64,000 nucleotides of DNA from Lachnospiraceae bacterium UBA938 (lineage in GTDB: Bacteria > Bacillota > Clostridia > Lachnospirales > Lachnospiraceae), in NCBI GenBank assembly GCA_002293475.1, contig DBDG01000033.1, positions 11,467-75,466 on the forward strand, given 5' to 3'. The notes beneath the pieces were generated by a model. That model had not been told where the DNA came from, searched no databases, and worked only from the letters and a program-made list of their open reading frames with translations. Of the stretch, positions 33,872 to 43,592 are shown in pieces. The position numbers and the translations under genes were made by a program. Position 1 is the stretch's first letter; each line of letters begins with the position of its first letter.

Positions 33872-34969
33872 ATGAAGTTAAAATATGCAGTGATTGGCTA
33901 TGGATTTATTGGCAGAAGACATGTAAATACACTGAAATCATCCGATGAAGCGGATTGTATCGCGGTATGTGACATTGATCCGCACAGGCTTCAGGAGGTC
34001 AGAACATACTATCCCGATATGCCGGTTTACGAGGATCCAGACAAATTATTTGCCAATTCGGAGATAGATGGTGTTATAATAGCAACAAATAACACTAGTC
34101 ACAAGGAACTGGTAATCAAAGCGGCCAGAGCGAAGATGCATATTATCTGTGAGAAGCCGGCGGCTCTGACCGTTGCAGATCTGGATGAGATGACCGCTGA
34201 GGTAGAAAAAGCTGGCATTACATTTACGGTGCATCAGCAAAGAAGATTTGACAAAGACTTTCGCTGCGTGAAGGAATGCTATGACCAAAGGCTTGTAGGG
34301 GATATTTATCTGATCAAAAGTTCGCTTTACGGGTATAATGGCAATATGCATGACTGGCATGTGTACAAAGCCGAAGGCGGTGGAATGCTCTATGACTGGG
34401 GTGTGCATCTGATTGACCAGATCCTCTGGATGGTAGACAGTCGGCTGGTATCCGTCTATGCGGATGTCAGGAACGTCATTAATAAAGAAGTGGATGATTA
34501 TTTCAAGATCTTATTAAGGTTTGAAAATAAAGTGACAGCCGAACTGGAACTGGGAACTTATTATCTTTCCGACCGTACAGACTGGTTTGAACGCCATTGG
34601 TATGTAGGCGGCAATCAAGGAAGTATGTATGCGGATAAGTTTGAGCCGGAAGGTAAGATTGTCCGTACTACGCGGCTTTTGGAAAATGTAGCCGGAGAAC
34701 AGGATAAATCGGCCAAGTCCTATGGGCCGACCCGTTCCTTTGGAATACCGGAGCCGGGGCTGATTATTACCGAAGAAATACCGCAGGTGGATTGTGAACA
34801 GATGGATTTCTTTAAAAATTATTTTAAGGCCATGAAAGGCGAAGAAGAACTGCTGGTGAAAACCTCAGAAGTGCGAAGAGTGCTGGCAGTCATGGAAGCT
34901 TGTCGGAAAAGCTCGGAAAGCATGAAAAGCGTGGATTTTGAAGACGGAGGAAAAGTGAATGGTAATTGA
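33872..34969 (+). CDS. Second Gfo/Idh/MocA oxidoreductase
   Basis: A 365-residue relative of the preceding enzyme with YAVIGYGFIGRRHVN as the dinucleotide motif, IICEKPAAL around the catalytic Lys and DWGVHLIDQILW in the C-terminal domain. Two such enzymes in one locus would allow 3-oxidation of the glycoside and re-reduction of the released 3-oxo sugar, or handling of C- and O-glycosides. Its last 11 bases overlap the amidohydrolase gene. CAGGGGGTATAAT precedes the ATG. Confidence 0.82.
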   Translation: MKLKYAVIGYGFIGRRHVNTLKSSDEADCIAVCDIDPHRLQEVRTYYPDMPVYEDPDKLFANSEIDGVIIATNNTSHKELVIKAARAKMHIICEKPAALTVADLDEMTAEVEKAGITFTVHQQRRFDKDFRCVKECYDQRLVGDIYLIKSSLYGYNGNMHDWHVYKAEGGGMLYDWGVHLIDQILWMVDSRLVSVYADVRNVINKEVDDYFKILLRFENKVTAELELGTYYLSDRTDWFERHWYVGGNQGSMYADKFEPEGKIVRTTRLLENVAGEQDKSAKSYGPTRSFGIPEPGLIITEEIPQVDCEQMDFFKNYFKAMKGEEELLVKTSEVRRVLAVMEACRKSSESMKSVDFEDGGKVNGN

Positions 34970-35693
34970 CGCCCATGTGCATATCGCAACATCGGAAACA
35001 GAAAATCACCGGGCCAGAGTGGAAAATGTAATCAATAAAATGAACGAAAACGAGATTGACAAAGCGGTCTGTTTTACTTTTGGATCAGGACTGGAAAAAC
35101 AAAAAAAACTGGCCGAATTGCTGGGTCCTTACCGGCAACGCTTTATTCCGCTGGCATTTATAAACCCGAATGACCATGATGCCCGGAAACAGCTTTTATA
35201 TTGCCTGGATGAACTGGGGTTCAAGGGAATCAAGCTTCATCCCTGGTTCGGGAATTTCAGTCTGGCCAATATCGGTTTGTTACGCCCGCTTTTTGATGTT
35301 CTGGAAGAACGTCGGCTTTATGCGGTGATACACTGTACCTCGGAAGATTACCGCGTACATCCGGTGATGTTTGAACGGCTGGGCAATGAGTTTCCACATG
35401 TGATCATCCAGATGGCCCATATGGGAGAGGTTATGGCCGGAGAATATGCCATTGATGTAGCAAAACGGATTCCCAATGTTTATCTGGATACGGCTATCAC
35501 CTCTTACATGGCGGTGGTGCATGTGTTGGAACAATGCCCGGATAAGGTATTCATGGGATGTGACTATCCCTTTTATCAGTTTGAAATGGAGATCCAGAAG
35601 CAAAGACTTGCCGCCGATGATGTAAATTCCCCGGACGGACTTAAGAAGTTGATGGGGGGAAATTTTGCGCGAGTGTTCCAAATAAAAGAGTGA
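34959..35693 (+). CDS. Amidohydrolase_2-family hydrolase in the C-glycoside locus
   Basis: A 244-residue TIM-barrel hydrolase: MVIDAHVHIA with the HxH motif, GFKGIKLHPWFGNFSL, AVIHCTSED, IIQMAHMGE and the final metal Asp in GCDYPFY. The family includes decarboxylases and lactone or C-C hydrolases. In this operon it might act on the sugar-derived product after C-C cleavage or on a side group of the aglycone. It has GGAGG eight bases before the ATG inside the upstream gene, so it is co-translated. It resembles the hydrolase in the RiPP cluster at 25471. Confidence 0.75.
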   Translation: MVIDAHVHIATSETENHRARVENVINKMNENEIDKAVCFTFGSGLEKQKKLAELLGPYRQRFIPLAFINPNDHDARKQLLYCLDELGFKGIKLHPWFGNFSLANIGLLRPLFDVLEERRLYAVIHCTSEDYRVHPVMFERLGNEFPHVIIQMAHMGEVMAGEYAIDVAKRIPNVYLDTAITSYMAVVHVLEQCPDKVFMGCDYPFYQFEMEIQKQRLAADDVNSPDGLKKLMGGNFARVFQIKE

Positions 35694-35715
35694 TAAATAA
35701 CGGAGAACAGTAAAC

Positions 35716-37968
35716 ATGAAATTTACAAATGGATATTGGGTTACGAAGAAGGAATACCAGCCGCTCTATGCAGTAGAGTATACGGACTGTCGGATTGACG
35801 GAAAGGAGCTTATTGTATATGCGGCGACCAAACATATTGAGACACGGGGGGATATCCTGAACCAGGGATTGCTGACAATCAGGCTGACCAGTCCGATGCT
35901 CAATGTCATACAGATTTCAGTGACTCATTTTGAAGGGATGGATCATCCCGGGCCTTACTGTAAGGTCAGGAATGAGAATCCGCCGGTAGAAATCATTGAA
36001 AACGAGACAGCTGTTGTTTATAAAACAGGGAAAACCGCGGCGGTTATTAATAAAAGGCCATCCGCTTGGGGAATAAGATTTTTTGACGGCGATCGGGAAC
36101 TGACCAATACCTCGTTCCGTAACATGGCTCATATGACCGATATTTTTACCGGGCAGACCTATATGATTGAACAACTGGCACTGGATATCGGAGAAAATAT
36201 ATATGGTTTAGGTGAACGTTTCACACCGTTTGTTAAAAACGGTCAAACAGTGGAAATGTGGAATGAAGATGGCGGAACAGCTAGTGAGATTGCCTATAAG
36301 AATATCCCTTTTTATATTTCTAACAAAGGTTACGGCATTTTATTAGATCATGAGGAAGATGCTGCCTATGAAATCGCCAGCGAGAAGGTAGAGCGGGTAC
36401 AGTTTTCTGTGGCCGGAGAGAGGCTGAGCTATTTTCTGATCAATGGCAGCAACCCGAAAGAAACAATCCAGAGATATACTGAACTGACGGGTAAACCGGC
36501 TTTGCCTCCGGCTTGGTCTTTTGGTTTGTGGCTGACTACTTCTTTTACTACCGAATATGATGAGACATCGGTCACCGGACTGATTCAGGGGATGGCAGAC
36601 CGGGATATTCCGCTGCGTGTCTTCCACTTTGACTGCTATTGGATGGAAGCTTTTGAATGGTGTAATTTTACATGGGATGCGAGAACCTTTCCGGAACCGG
36701 AACAGATGCTGAGCCGTTATCGGGAGCGGGGTTTAAAAATCAGCGTCTGGATTAATCCTTATATCGGGCAAAAGTCCCCCTTATTCCATGAGGCCATGAA
36801 GCAGGGCTATTTGTTGAAAAAGAGCAACGGGGCAGTATGGCAGAGTGATTTATGGCAGGCCGGCATGGGTATGGTTGACTTTACCAATCCGGAGGCGGTG
36901 ACCTGGTACCAGGCCAAACTGAAAATTTTGCTGGATATGGGTGTGGATTGTTTTAAGACGGATTTCGGAGAGCGGATACCGGTAAGAGACATCGTTTACT
37001 TTGACGGCTCGGATCCGGTTAAGATGCATAATTATTATACACAGTTATATAATCAGGCAGTCTTTGAATTGATAGAGAGGGAGCGCGGGGTCGGCGAGGC
37101 GGTATTATTTGCCCGTTCGGCCACGGTGGGCGGTCAGCAGTATCCTGTCCATTGGGGAGGTGACTGCTTTGCCACATACCCGTCCATGGCTGAGACCTTG
37201 CGTGGCGGTCTGTCGCTGGCTTGTGCCGGCTTTGGATACTGGAGCCATGATATCGGTGGCTTTGAAAGTACTGCTTCGGCGGATATCTACAAGCGCTGGT
37301 GCCAGTTCGGTATGCTCAGTTCCCATAGCCGGCTGCACGGTTCGACTTCTTACCGGGTACCATGGCTTTTCGATGATGAGGCCTGTGAAGTCCTGAAGCG
37401 GTTTGTTAAATTGAAATACAGTCTGATGCCGTATCTTTATCATCAGGCGGTAATCAGCCATCAGGACGGAATACCCATAATGCGTCCGATGTTTGTAGAA
37501 TTTCCTGATGAACGTAACTGCGAACCGCTGGACAGACAATATATGTGGGGCGACAGCCTGATGGTAGCACCGATCTTTAAAGAATCCGGAGAAGCAGAAT
37601 ATTATCTTCCGGAAGGGGATTGGATTAACCTGTTGGACGGAAGAATGATTGCCGGAGGGAAATGGCAGAAAGAATTATTTGATTATTTTTCATTACCGCT
37701 GATGGTTCGTCCGAATAGCATTTTGGCAATCGGAAATAATGATACAAGGCCGGATTATGATTTTTATGACGGTGTGACCTTATGTCTTTCGGTTTTTACC
37801 GAAGGCGGTGAGGCTGAAACAGTGGTTACAGACAGGCAGGGGAAAGCCGTAATGTCGGTCAGTGCAAAGCGTAACGGTGATGTACTAAAGCTCTCAGTAG
37901 AGGGTGGAAACGGCAATTGGGATTATCAGGTTCTGGGGGAGCAGAATATCAGAGTAGAATGTTTATAA
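35716..37968 (+). CDS. yicI: GH31 alpha-xylosidase (YicI type)
   Basis: A 750-residue GH31 enzyme very close in layout to E. coli YicI. The nucleophile is Asp416 in CFKTDFGERIP and the acid/base Asp483 in HWGGDCFATYPSMAE; SHDIGGFES follows. An N-terminal beta-sandwich (1-250), the (beta/alpha)8 barrel (about 265-590) and C-terminal beta domains are present, with no signal peptide. YicI-type enzymes release alpha-xylose from isoprimeverose-like units. Here it probably trims xylose or glucose from imported glycosides before deglycosylation. CGGAGAACAG precedes the ATG. Confidence 0.88.
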   Translation: MKFTNGYWVTKKEYQPLYAVEYTDCRIDGKELIVYAATKHIETRGDILNQGLLTIRLTSPMLNVIQISVTHFEGMDHPGPYCKVRNENPPVEIIENETAVVYKTGKTAAVINKRPSAWGIRFFDGDRELTNTSFRNMAHMTDIFTGQTYMIEQLALDIGENIYGLGERFTPFVKNGQTVEMWNEDGGTASEIAYKNIPFYISNKGYGILLDHEEDAAYEIASEKVERVQFSVAGERLSYFLINGSNPKETIQRYTELTGKPALPPAWSFGLWLTTSFTTEYDETSVTGLIQGMADRDIPLRVFHFDCYWMEAFEWCNFTWDARTFPEPEQMLSRYRERGLKISVWINPYIGQKSPLFHEAMKQGYLLKKSNGAVWQSDLWQAGMGMVDFTNPEAVTWYQAKLKILLDMGVDCFKTDFGERIPVRDIVYFDGSDPVKMHNYYTQLYNQAVFELIERERGVGEAVLFARSATVGGQQYPVHWGGDCFATYPSMAETLRGGLSLACAGFGYWSHDIGGFESTASADIYKRWCQFGMLSSHSRLHGSTSYRVPWLFDDEACEVLKRFVKLKYSLMPYLYHQAVISHQDGIPIMRPMFVEFPDERNCEPLDRQYMWGDSLMVAPIFKESGEAEYYLPEGDWINLLDGRMIAGGKWQKELFDYFSLPLMVRPNSILAIGNNDTRPDYDFYDGVTLCLSVFTEGGEAETVVTDRQGKAVMSVSAKRNGDVLKLSVEGGNGNWDYQVLGEQNIRVECL

Positions 37969-37998
37969 AGTCCGGCAAGATGAAGGGCACGGCGAATT

Positions 37999-39669
37999 AT
38001 GCTTAAGAAACCAATAAGATTCAAGCTAAAAACACAAATTATTCTAATCATTTTAATTGTATATGTGTTTATTATCGGAGCTTTTTATCTGTTTGTTCAG
38101 GCAGCAATCAAACAGACGAAAGAGCAGGCGGCAGCAGTCCTGATGGACAGCCTGGATATTTACTTGAGCAGTATCCGCTTAGAATTTAACGCATGCGACT
38201 CGTTTCTGTTCAGTGAGGAGTGGGAGTTGTATGCCGATCAGCCAATAGAACGGATGGAACCGGCCGGCAATGATTTCTTACAGTCTGCTCCACATATCAG
38301 CCAATTGATATTTTATGATAGCAGCCGGGATTACTTCCGGTGCTTACAAGCGGGCGGAAGCGGCGTTTCCGCTTCCGCCCAAGATGAAAGAACTGCGGCA
38401 GAGTCATATCATAATCAGATCAAGGATTTACTACGGGATAATCCTAATATTAATCTTGGCTGGGACAGCTATCAGATCGGCAGTGAATGGAAGTTAATCA
38501 GAATCAGGCAGCAAGGGGTTCAATATTGCCTGGCAGTGGTTGATCTGGCGGCATTGGGCCGTAGTGCCCAAGCCGACTTTGGCATGAAGACCACGGTTGT
38601 TATCAGTGAAGACGGGGTGCCGTATAATGAAGCCATATGGTTAAAAGGATATGGATTTCATTACAGTGATATCAGCAAAGAAACAGTCTTATGGCGGAGC
38701 GGCAATCAGCAGTATATGGCGGTATCCCGTCCTTTCTTAAATATGCGCACAACTTATGCGATTCCCTATGAATCGATTTTCTGGTTCAGGCAAACCCTGG
38801 TTATCATTACAATATTAATATTTTTAAGTGTTTTTGCGGCAGCATTGGCCTTTAGGCGGAGTATATTTATGCCAATGAAGGAGATGCAAAGTGTTATCCT
38901 GAAAATAACAGATGGGGAAATGCCGGATAGCATGGAGCCTTATTCCAGTCCGGAATTTGCCCGGATAAATCAGACATTCGATCACATGGTCAGGACGATT
39001 AATACCATGAAAATAGAACAATATGAACATGAAATACGTAATCGGGAACTGGAGATGGATACTTTAAGAATGCAGATCCAGCCCCATTTTTATTTAAACT
39101 GCCTGAAAAGCCTTTACGGGCTTTCTAAACAAAATAAAAATCAAGAAGCGCAGGCGGCTATTATAGGACTCTCTGACCATCTGCGATATTGTTTTACCAC
39201 CACGGATGTGCAGGTGGAATTGCGTAAAGAACTCAAAATGTGCGAAAACTATCTGATCGTCAGTGGCCTTGGCCGGGAATATCCGCCCCAGTTGAAGATG
39301 TCGGTCCCATCTTCACTGATGCAGTTAGCCGTGCCCCCCGTCAGCATTCTGACCTTGGTCGAAAATTGCCTAAAGCATACTGACCAGGTCAACAAACCGA
39401 TCATAGTTCACCTGAGTGCTTCTCGGTATGAACGCAAAAAAGAAACCTTGGTTAGTCTGTCGGTCAGTGACAACGGAAGAGGATTTTCTGATGAACTGCT
39501 AGAAAAACTGAACCGGGAGGACTTTACCTCGCTGGGTCAGGAGAGTACCGGACTCCGGAATGTAATCAGAAGATTTGACCTGATGTACGATAAATCATTT
39601 TCCTATGCTTTTTACAACCAGAGCGGTGCTGTGGTAGAAATTATATTATCATTTCCCCAAGAAGGGTAA
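37999..39669 (+). CDS. YesM-type sensor histidine kinase
   Basis: A 556-residue membrane kinase with helices at about 14-36 and 258-282 around a Cache-like extracellular sensor. A HAMP-like linker follows, then the His_kinase domain with the phospho-acceptor His363 in QPHFYLNCLKSLYGL. The ATPase domain has a VENCLKH N-box and DNGRGFS G-box. It senses an extracellular sugar or glycoside and signals to the YesN-type regulator encoded ten bases downstream. Placed between the catabolic genes and the ABC importer, it probably controls both. Confidence 0.88.
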   Translation: MLKKPIRFKLKTQIILIILIVYVFIIGAFYLFVQAAIKQTKEQAAAVLMDSLDIYLSSIRLEFNACDSFLFSEEWELYADQPIERMEPAGNDFLQSAPHISQLIFYDSSRDYFRCLQAGGSGVSASAQDERTAAESYHNQIKDLLRDNPNINLGWDSYQIGSEWKLIRIRQQGVQYCLAVVDLAALGRSAQADFGMKTTVVISEDGVPYNEAIWLKGYGFHYSDISKETVLWRSGNQQYMAVSRPFLNMRTTYAIPYESIFWFRQTLVIITILIFLSVFAAALAFRRSIFMPMKEMQSVILKITDGEMPDSMEPYSSPEFARINQTFDHMVRTINTMKIEQYEHEIRNRELEMDTLRMQIQPHFYLNCLKSLYGLSKQNKNQEAQAAIIGLSDHLRYCFTTTDVQVELRKELKMCENYLIVSGLGREYPPQLKMSVPSSLMQLAVPPVSILTLVENCLKHTDQVNKPIIVHLSASRYERKKETLVSLSVSDNGRGFSDELLEKLNREDFTSLGQESTGLRNVIRRFDLMYDKSFSYAFYNQSGAVVEIILSFPQEG

Positions 39670-39679
39670 GGAGGCCGAA

Positions 39680-40900
39680 ATGAGACTTTTGATAGTGGAT
39701 GATCAATTGGACGTAGCTCACGGGATAGCCCGGGAAATTAACTGGGGCGGAATCGGAATTGATCAGGTCGTTGTGGCGGGGAATGCAATTGAAGCTAGGC
39801 TTTCCGTCAAAGATTCTGTACCGGATGTTATTCTGCTGGATATTGAAATGCCCATGGAAAGCGGGATGGAATTTCTGGAATGGCTCAAAAGAGAACATTA
39901 TCAAAGCAAAGTTATCTTCTTGACATGCCATCAAGAATTTGCTTATGCTGCGGAAGCGCTACGTCTTGGAGCCATCAACTATATTTTGCAGCCGGCACCC
40001 TATCATAAGATCAAAGAAGCGGTACTGGTGGCTATCGCTGACTTGCTTGTTGAAACGGATCAAAAGAGAAAAGCACAATTATTTGATGAAAACATATACA
40101 ATCTGCAGTCGGATCAATGGAGCCGCTATCTGCGGGGAGATCGGGAAATCATGAATACGTTGGTTGGCGGCGAGCTTTCCTGGGGTAATGTTGAAACCTG
40201 TCTTGTTTTGGTGGAGATCGAATACTGGAAATCAATCCGTGACGATTTACAAGGTAAGAATATGTGTCATGCAATCAGGAATATAATGGCTGATATTTTT
40301 GACCTGCAAAGGTTTTCAGGGGTTGTTTCCTATATCCAACGGGATATTTACAGTATTGTTATCCAAGAGCGGGCAGGGGCGTCCGGTTCTTTGAAAGAAT
40401 CAGCCTCTAAGCGTGTTGAATATCTGGAAATGTCCCTGCAGGAGAATCTGCCGTGCCAATTCAGATGCTTTTGGACTGCCGCATCAGATACGCTAAAGTT
40501 ACCGGATCAATGGGAGGCAATCGTTAAATCACGGACAAGACCGGCGGCATCCGACATTATTCCGACGGAGCAAAAGGGTGAAACCGGAGCGGCGATGGTT
40601 TTAGAGCAAATAAAAGATTATATCAAAAAACATGTGGAAGAAGAACTGATGGTTGAGGAATTGGCGGCTCAGATGCATTTTAATCCGGACTATTTGAACA
40701 AACTGTTTAAGAAAGATACTGGCATTAATTTGAAGAGTTATATGATTCAGGAAAAAATGCGGCACGCGCAGACGCTTTTGCGCAATACGTCGTTGCCGGT
40801 AGGGGTTGTTGCCGCCAGAGTCGGTTATTCTAATTTCAGCCATTTTTCTAATACCTATAAAAAAGAAACCGGCCGTTCTCCTAGTGAAGAGCGGAAATAA
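39680..40900 (+). CDS. YesN-type response regulator with AraC output domain
   Basis: A 406-residue regulator. The receiver domain (1-120) has phospho-acceptor Asp54 in VILLDIEMP and a conserved Lys near 103. A middle region of about 170 residues is followed by the AraC double helix-turn-helix at the C-terminus (MVEELAAQMHFNPDYLNKLF and VGVVAARVGYSNFSHFSNTY). GTAAGGAGG lies before the ATG. It is the partner of the upstream kinase. Direct repeats of TTTTGTCGG between this gene and the ABC operon are plausible binding sites. Confidence 0.88.
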   Translation: MRLLIVDDQLDVAHGIAREINWGGIGIDQVVVAGNAIEARLSVKDSVPDVILLDIEMPMESGMEFLEWLKREHYQSKVIFLTCHQEFAYAAEALRLGAINYILQPAPYHKIKEAVLVAIADLLVETDQKRKAQLFDENIYNLQSDQWSRYLRGDREIMNTLVGGELSWGNVETCLVLVEIEYWKSIRDDLQGKNMCHAIRNIMADIFDLQRFSGVVSYIQRDIYSIVIQERAGASGSLKESASKRVEYLEMSLQENLPCQFRCFWTAASDTLKLPDQWEAIVKSRTRPAASDIIPTEQKGETGAAMVLEQIKDYIKKHVEEELMVEELAAQMHFNPDYLNKLFKKDTGINLKSYMIQEKMRHAQTLLRNTSLPVGVVAARVGYSNFSHFSNTYKKETGRSPSEERK

Positions 40901-40919
40901 ATTTAAAAATATTATTTTT

Positions 40920-40944
40920 CCGACATTTATGTGTCGGTTTTTTT
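40920..40944 (+). terminator. Rho-independent terminator after the response regulator gene
   Basis: CCGACA and TGTCGG pair around a six-base loop and are followed by seven T residues, 19 bases after the stop. It separates the catabolic/regulatory operon from the ABC importer operon. Confidence 0.85.
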
Positions 40945-40955
40945 ATATAATTATT

Positions 40956-41024
40956 TTTTGTCGGAAAATTGCAAAATAATAAATCGTTTTGTCGGTAGAG
41001 AATGGATTCATAAATTGTTATGCT
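40956..41024 (+). promoter_or_regulatory. Promoter region of the ABC importer with direct repeats
   Basis: TTTTGTCGG occurs at 40956-40964 and 40987-40995, 31 bases apart (about three helical turns), on the same DNA face. Downstream, TGTTATGCT (41016-41024) is an extended -10 element. Direct repeats at this spacing upstream of a -10 are typical of AraC-domain activator sites, so the YesN-type regulator may act here. Binding is inferred. Confidence 0.45.
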
Positions 41025-41077
41025 AAATACATTAATACCTGTCATTATTAAAAAATAGAGGAAAGGAGAAGAAAGGC

Positions 41078-42586
41078 ATGTCCGAAAAAGATGAAGCACT
41101 GGTGGTATTAAAAGATCTCTGCAAAAATTATGGAGTTACCGTTGCTCTCAATCATGTAGATATGCAGATTTTCCGTGGTGAGATACGCGGTTTAATAGGC
41201 GAAAACGGCTCGGGAAAATCAACGGTCACTACTATTCTGGCAGGCATTCAGAAACCCACATCCGGTGCGATGTATTTTCAAGGGAAACCATGGAAACCAG
41301 CCAGCAACTTAGAAAGCGTCCGTGCGGGTATCGGGATAATTGTTCAGGAGGCCGGATTAATCCCCAGTATCACGGTGGCCGAAAATATGTTCTTGGGAGA
41401 TTACAGCCGTTTTCGTTCCGGACCGTTTATTTTTCGTAGCCGCATGATTGGAGCGGCGCGAAAGGCTTTGGAGAAAATCGGTATTACTCATATTGACCCG
41501 GCGCTGCCGACCTACTTCTACAATATGGAAGAACGAAAGTTAATTGAAATAGCCAAGACACTGGCATCCGAACCGGAAGTCTTTATTGTGGATGAAACTT
41601 CCACTGCGTTATCGGAGCAAGGGCGCAAGATTTTGTATCGTGCCATGCATGAAGCGGCCGATCAAGGCAAGGCCGTGATTTTTATTAGTCATGATCTGGA
41701 AGAACTGATGGCGCATTGCGATTCGTTGACCATTTTACGCGACGGTAATTTAATTGACAACCTAGATCGGACTGACTTTGACGAAAATGACATTAAGCGA
41801 AAAATGATCGGACGGGAGATAAACAGCGATTATTATCGTCTGGATCAGGAAGGTTATATGCCGGAAGTGGTCTTAAAGGCCACCAATCTTACCACCATGA
41901 CCGACTTACTTTGCTTCAACATGGAGTTACATAAAGGTGAAATTCTTGGTATCGGCGGTCTTAGTGAGTGCGGCATGCATTCTCTGGGTAAGGCATTATA
42001 TGGCTTGGAATCACTGGTAGATGGAGAAGTGAGGCTAGTTGCGGCAAACCGCCAAGTGACAGCTCCGGATGTGGCATTTGCAAATAAGATGGGCTATTTG
42101 TCCAAAAATCGCGATGCCGAGTCGCTGGAAATCAATGCTTCGGTAGGTGCTAATATTCAGAGTACCGGTTACCGCATTAACCGTATCTGGGGGCCGTTTA
42201 TCTCCCCTAAAAAAGAAAAAGAATATGCGGCAATGATGGTTGATAAGCTGGCGATTAAATGTGTAGATATGTTTCAAAGCGTAAAAGCTCTGTCGGGCGG
42301 AAATAAGCAAAAAGTGGTCTTTGGGAAATGGGTGGCGGTGGACGCGGATATCCTGATTCTTGACTGCCCTACCAGAGGGGTCGATATCGGTGTTAAAGCG
42401 GCCATGTATCAATTAATCAGCGAGATGAAAAAGGCAGGCAAATCAATCGTTATGATCTCCGAAGAACTTCCGGAGTTATGTGGGATGAGTGACCGGATAT
42501 TAATTTTAAAGGATAGTCAGATCACCGGTGAGTTTTATCGTAAAGACGGTTTTAATACGCAGAAAATGATTGAATGCATGATCTGA
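41078..42586 (+). CDS. Ribose-type sugar ABC transporter, double ATP-binding protein
   Basis: A 502-residue RbsA/MglA-type ATPase with two nucleotide-binding halves. The first has Walker A GENGSGKST, a signature region in MEERKLIEIAKTLASEP and Walker B FIVDETSTAL. The second has the usual degenerate Walker A (GLSECGMHSLGK), with ALSGGNKQKVVFGKW and LILDCPTRGVDIG intact. It powers import by the two permeases encoded downstream. AAAGGAGAAG precedes the ATG. It is the first gene of the importer operon. Confidence 0.92.
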   Translation: MSEKDEALVVLKDLCKNYGVTVALNHVDMQIFRGEIRGLIGENGSGKSTVTTILAGIQKPTSGAMYFQGKPWKPASNLESVRAGIGIIVQEAGLIPSITVAENMFLGDYSRFRSGPFIFRSRMIGAARKALEKIGITHIDPALPTYFYNMEERKLIEIAKTLASEPEVFIVDETSTALSEQGRKILYRAMHEAADQGKAVIFISHDLEELMAHCDSLTILRDGNLIDNLDRTDFDENDIKRKMIGREINSDYYRLDQEGYMPEVVLKATNLTTMTDLLCFNMELHKGEILGIGGLSECGMHSLGKALYGLESLVDGEVRLVAANRQVTAPDVAFANKMGYLSKNRDAESLEINASVGANIQSTGYRINRIWGPFISPKKEKEYAAMMVDKLAIKCVDMFQSVKALSGGNKQKVVFGKWVAVDADILILDCPTRGVDIGVKAAMYQLISEMKKAGKSIVMISEELPELCGMSDRILILKDSQITGEFYRKDGFNTQKMIECMI

Positions 42587-42596
42587 GGAGGGAAGT

Positions 42597-43547
42597 ATGA
42601 ACGCAAAAACAAAAAATAAAAGAATATTTTCCTTGCTGTTTCCGGTTGTGATCTTTTTATTGATTGTCGCCGCCTTTTCACTGATGACCAACGGAAGATT
42701 CCTTGGCAATACCGTCATCACCGGTATTTTTAACCAGAGCCTTATCGTGGGGACAATTGCTATAGGCGTGTCACATATATATTCGATCGGTGAACTGGAT
42801 TTTTCAGTGGGTGCCGCAATGGGGCTGGCGGCTACATTAGGGGCTTTGGTTTATCAGGCGACAGGAAGTATCATACTGATGATCGTGGTTGATATCGGCT
42901 GTGCGATACTGCTGCTGTTGTTTAACTGTGCACTGAGTGTTACGTTCAAACTGATGTCAGCGATGGTTGCGGTTGTGGCGATGTCCTTATACAGTGCCGT
43001 CACGCAAGGGCTGATCGGGTCTACGCCGATTAAAATAGACTATGCAATCTGTAAAACGTTAGAAGGCGGTTATCGGTATGTGATTTTTGCCGCGTATTTT
43101 ATCCTATGTCTGGCTCTCTACCATGGCACGGCAATCGGGCGGACATTACGTTTTATCGGCGGAAATGCCGTATGCGCGAAACAGACGGGAATTAATGTAG
43201 CCAAGAACCGTTATGTTGCTTTTCTGATGGCCGGTATCGGTGTGGGGATAGCGGCGACATTTAGCACCATCCGCTCGGCATCCCTTGATTTTACGGTGGG
43301 ACAGGGCCTGGGAATGGATGTCATGCTGGCTACGGTACTGGGCGGAATGTCCATCTTCGGTGGCTCCCGCTCGAATGCTTATGCTGGTCTGATTGGGGCT
43401 ATGACGGTAACGGCGCTCAATAAGGGGCTGTTAATGATGAGCGTGCCGACGACGATGGTTCAGGGAATCCGCGGACTGATTTTTCTGATCCTGGTTTTTG
43501 TCAATACCGAAAGGATCCTGACTTTGCCAAGCAGGCAGCAATTTTAA
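42597..43547 (+). CDS. Ribose-type sugar ABC transporter permease
   Basis: A 316-residue RbsC-like permease with 8-10 hydrophobic segments and the conserved ATVLGGMSIFGGSRSNAYAG stretch (near residue 245) that contacts the ATPase. GAGGAGGG precedes the ATG, ten bases after the ATPase stop. Together with the permease at 45012 it should form a heterodimeric channel. Confidence 0.9.
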   Translation: MNAKTKNKRIFSLLFPVVIFLLIVAAFSLMTNGRFLGNTVITGIFNQSLIVGTIAIGVSHIYSIGELDFSVGAAMGLAATLGALVYQATGSIILMIVVDIGCAILLLLFNCALSVTFKLMSAMVAVVAMSLYSAVTQGLIGSTPIKIDYAICKTLEGGYRYVIFAAYFILCLALYHGTAIGRTLRFIGGNAVCAKQTGINVAKNRYVAFLMAGIGVGIAATFSTIRSASLDFTVGQGLGMDVMLATVLGGMSIFGGSRSNAYAGLIGAMTVTALNKGLLMMSVPTTMVQGIRGLIFLILVFVNTERILTLPSRQQF

Positions 43548-43592
43548 AGCAGCCCCAATTTAACAATACTATTTTAAGAATGGAGAGGAATT

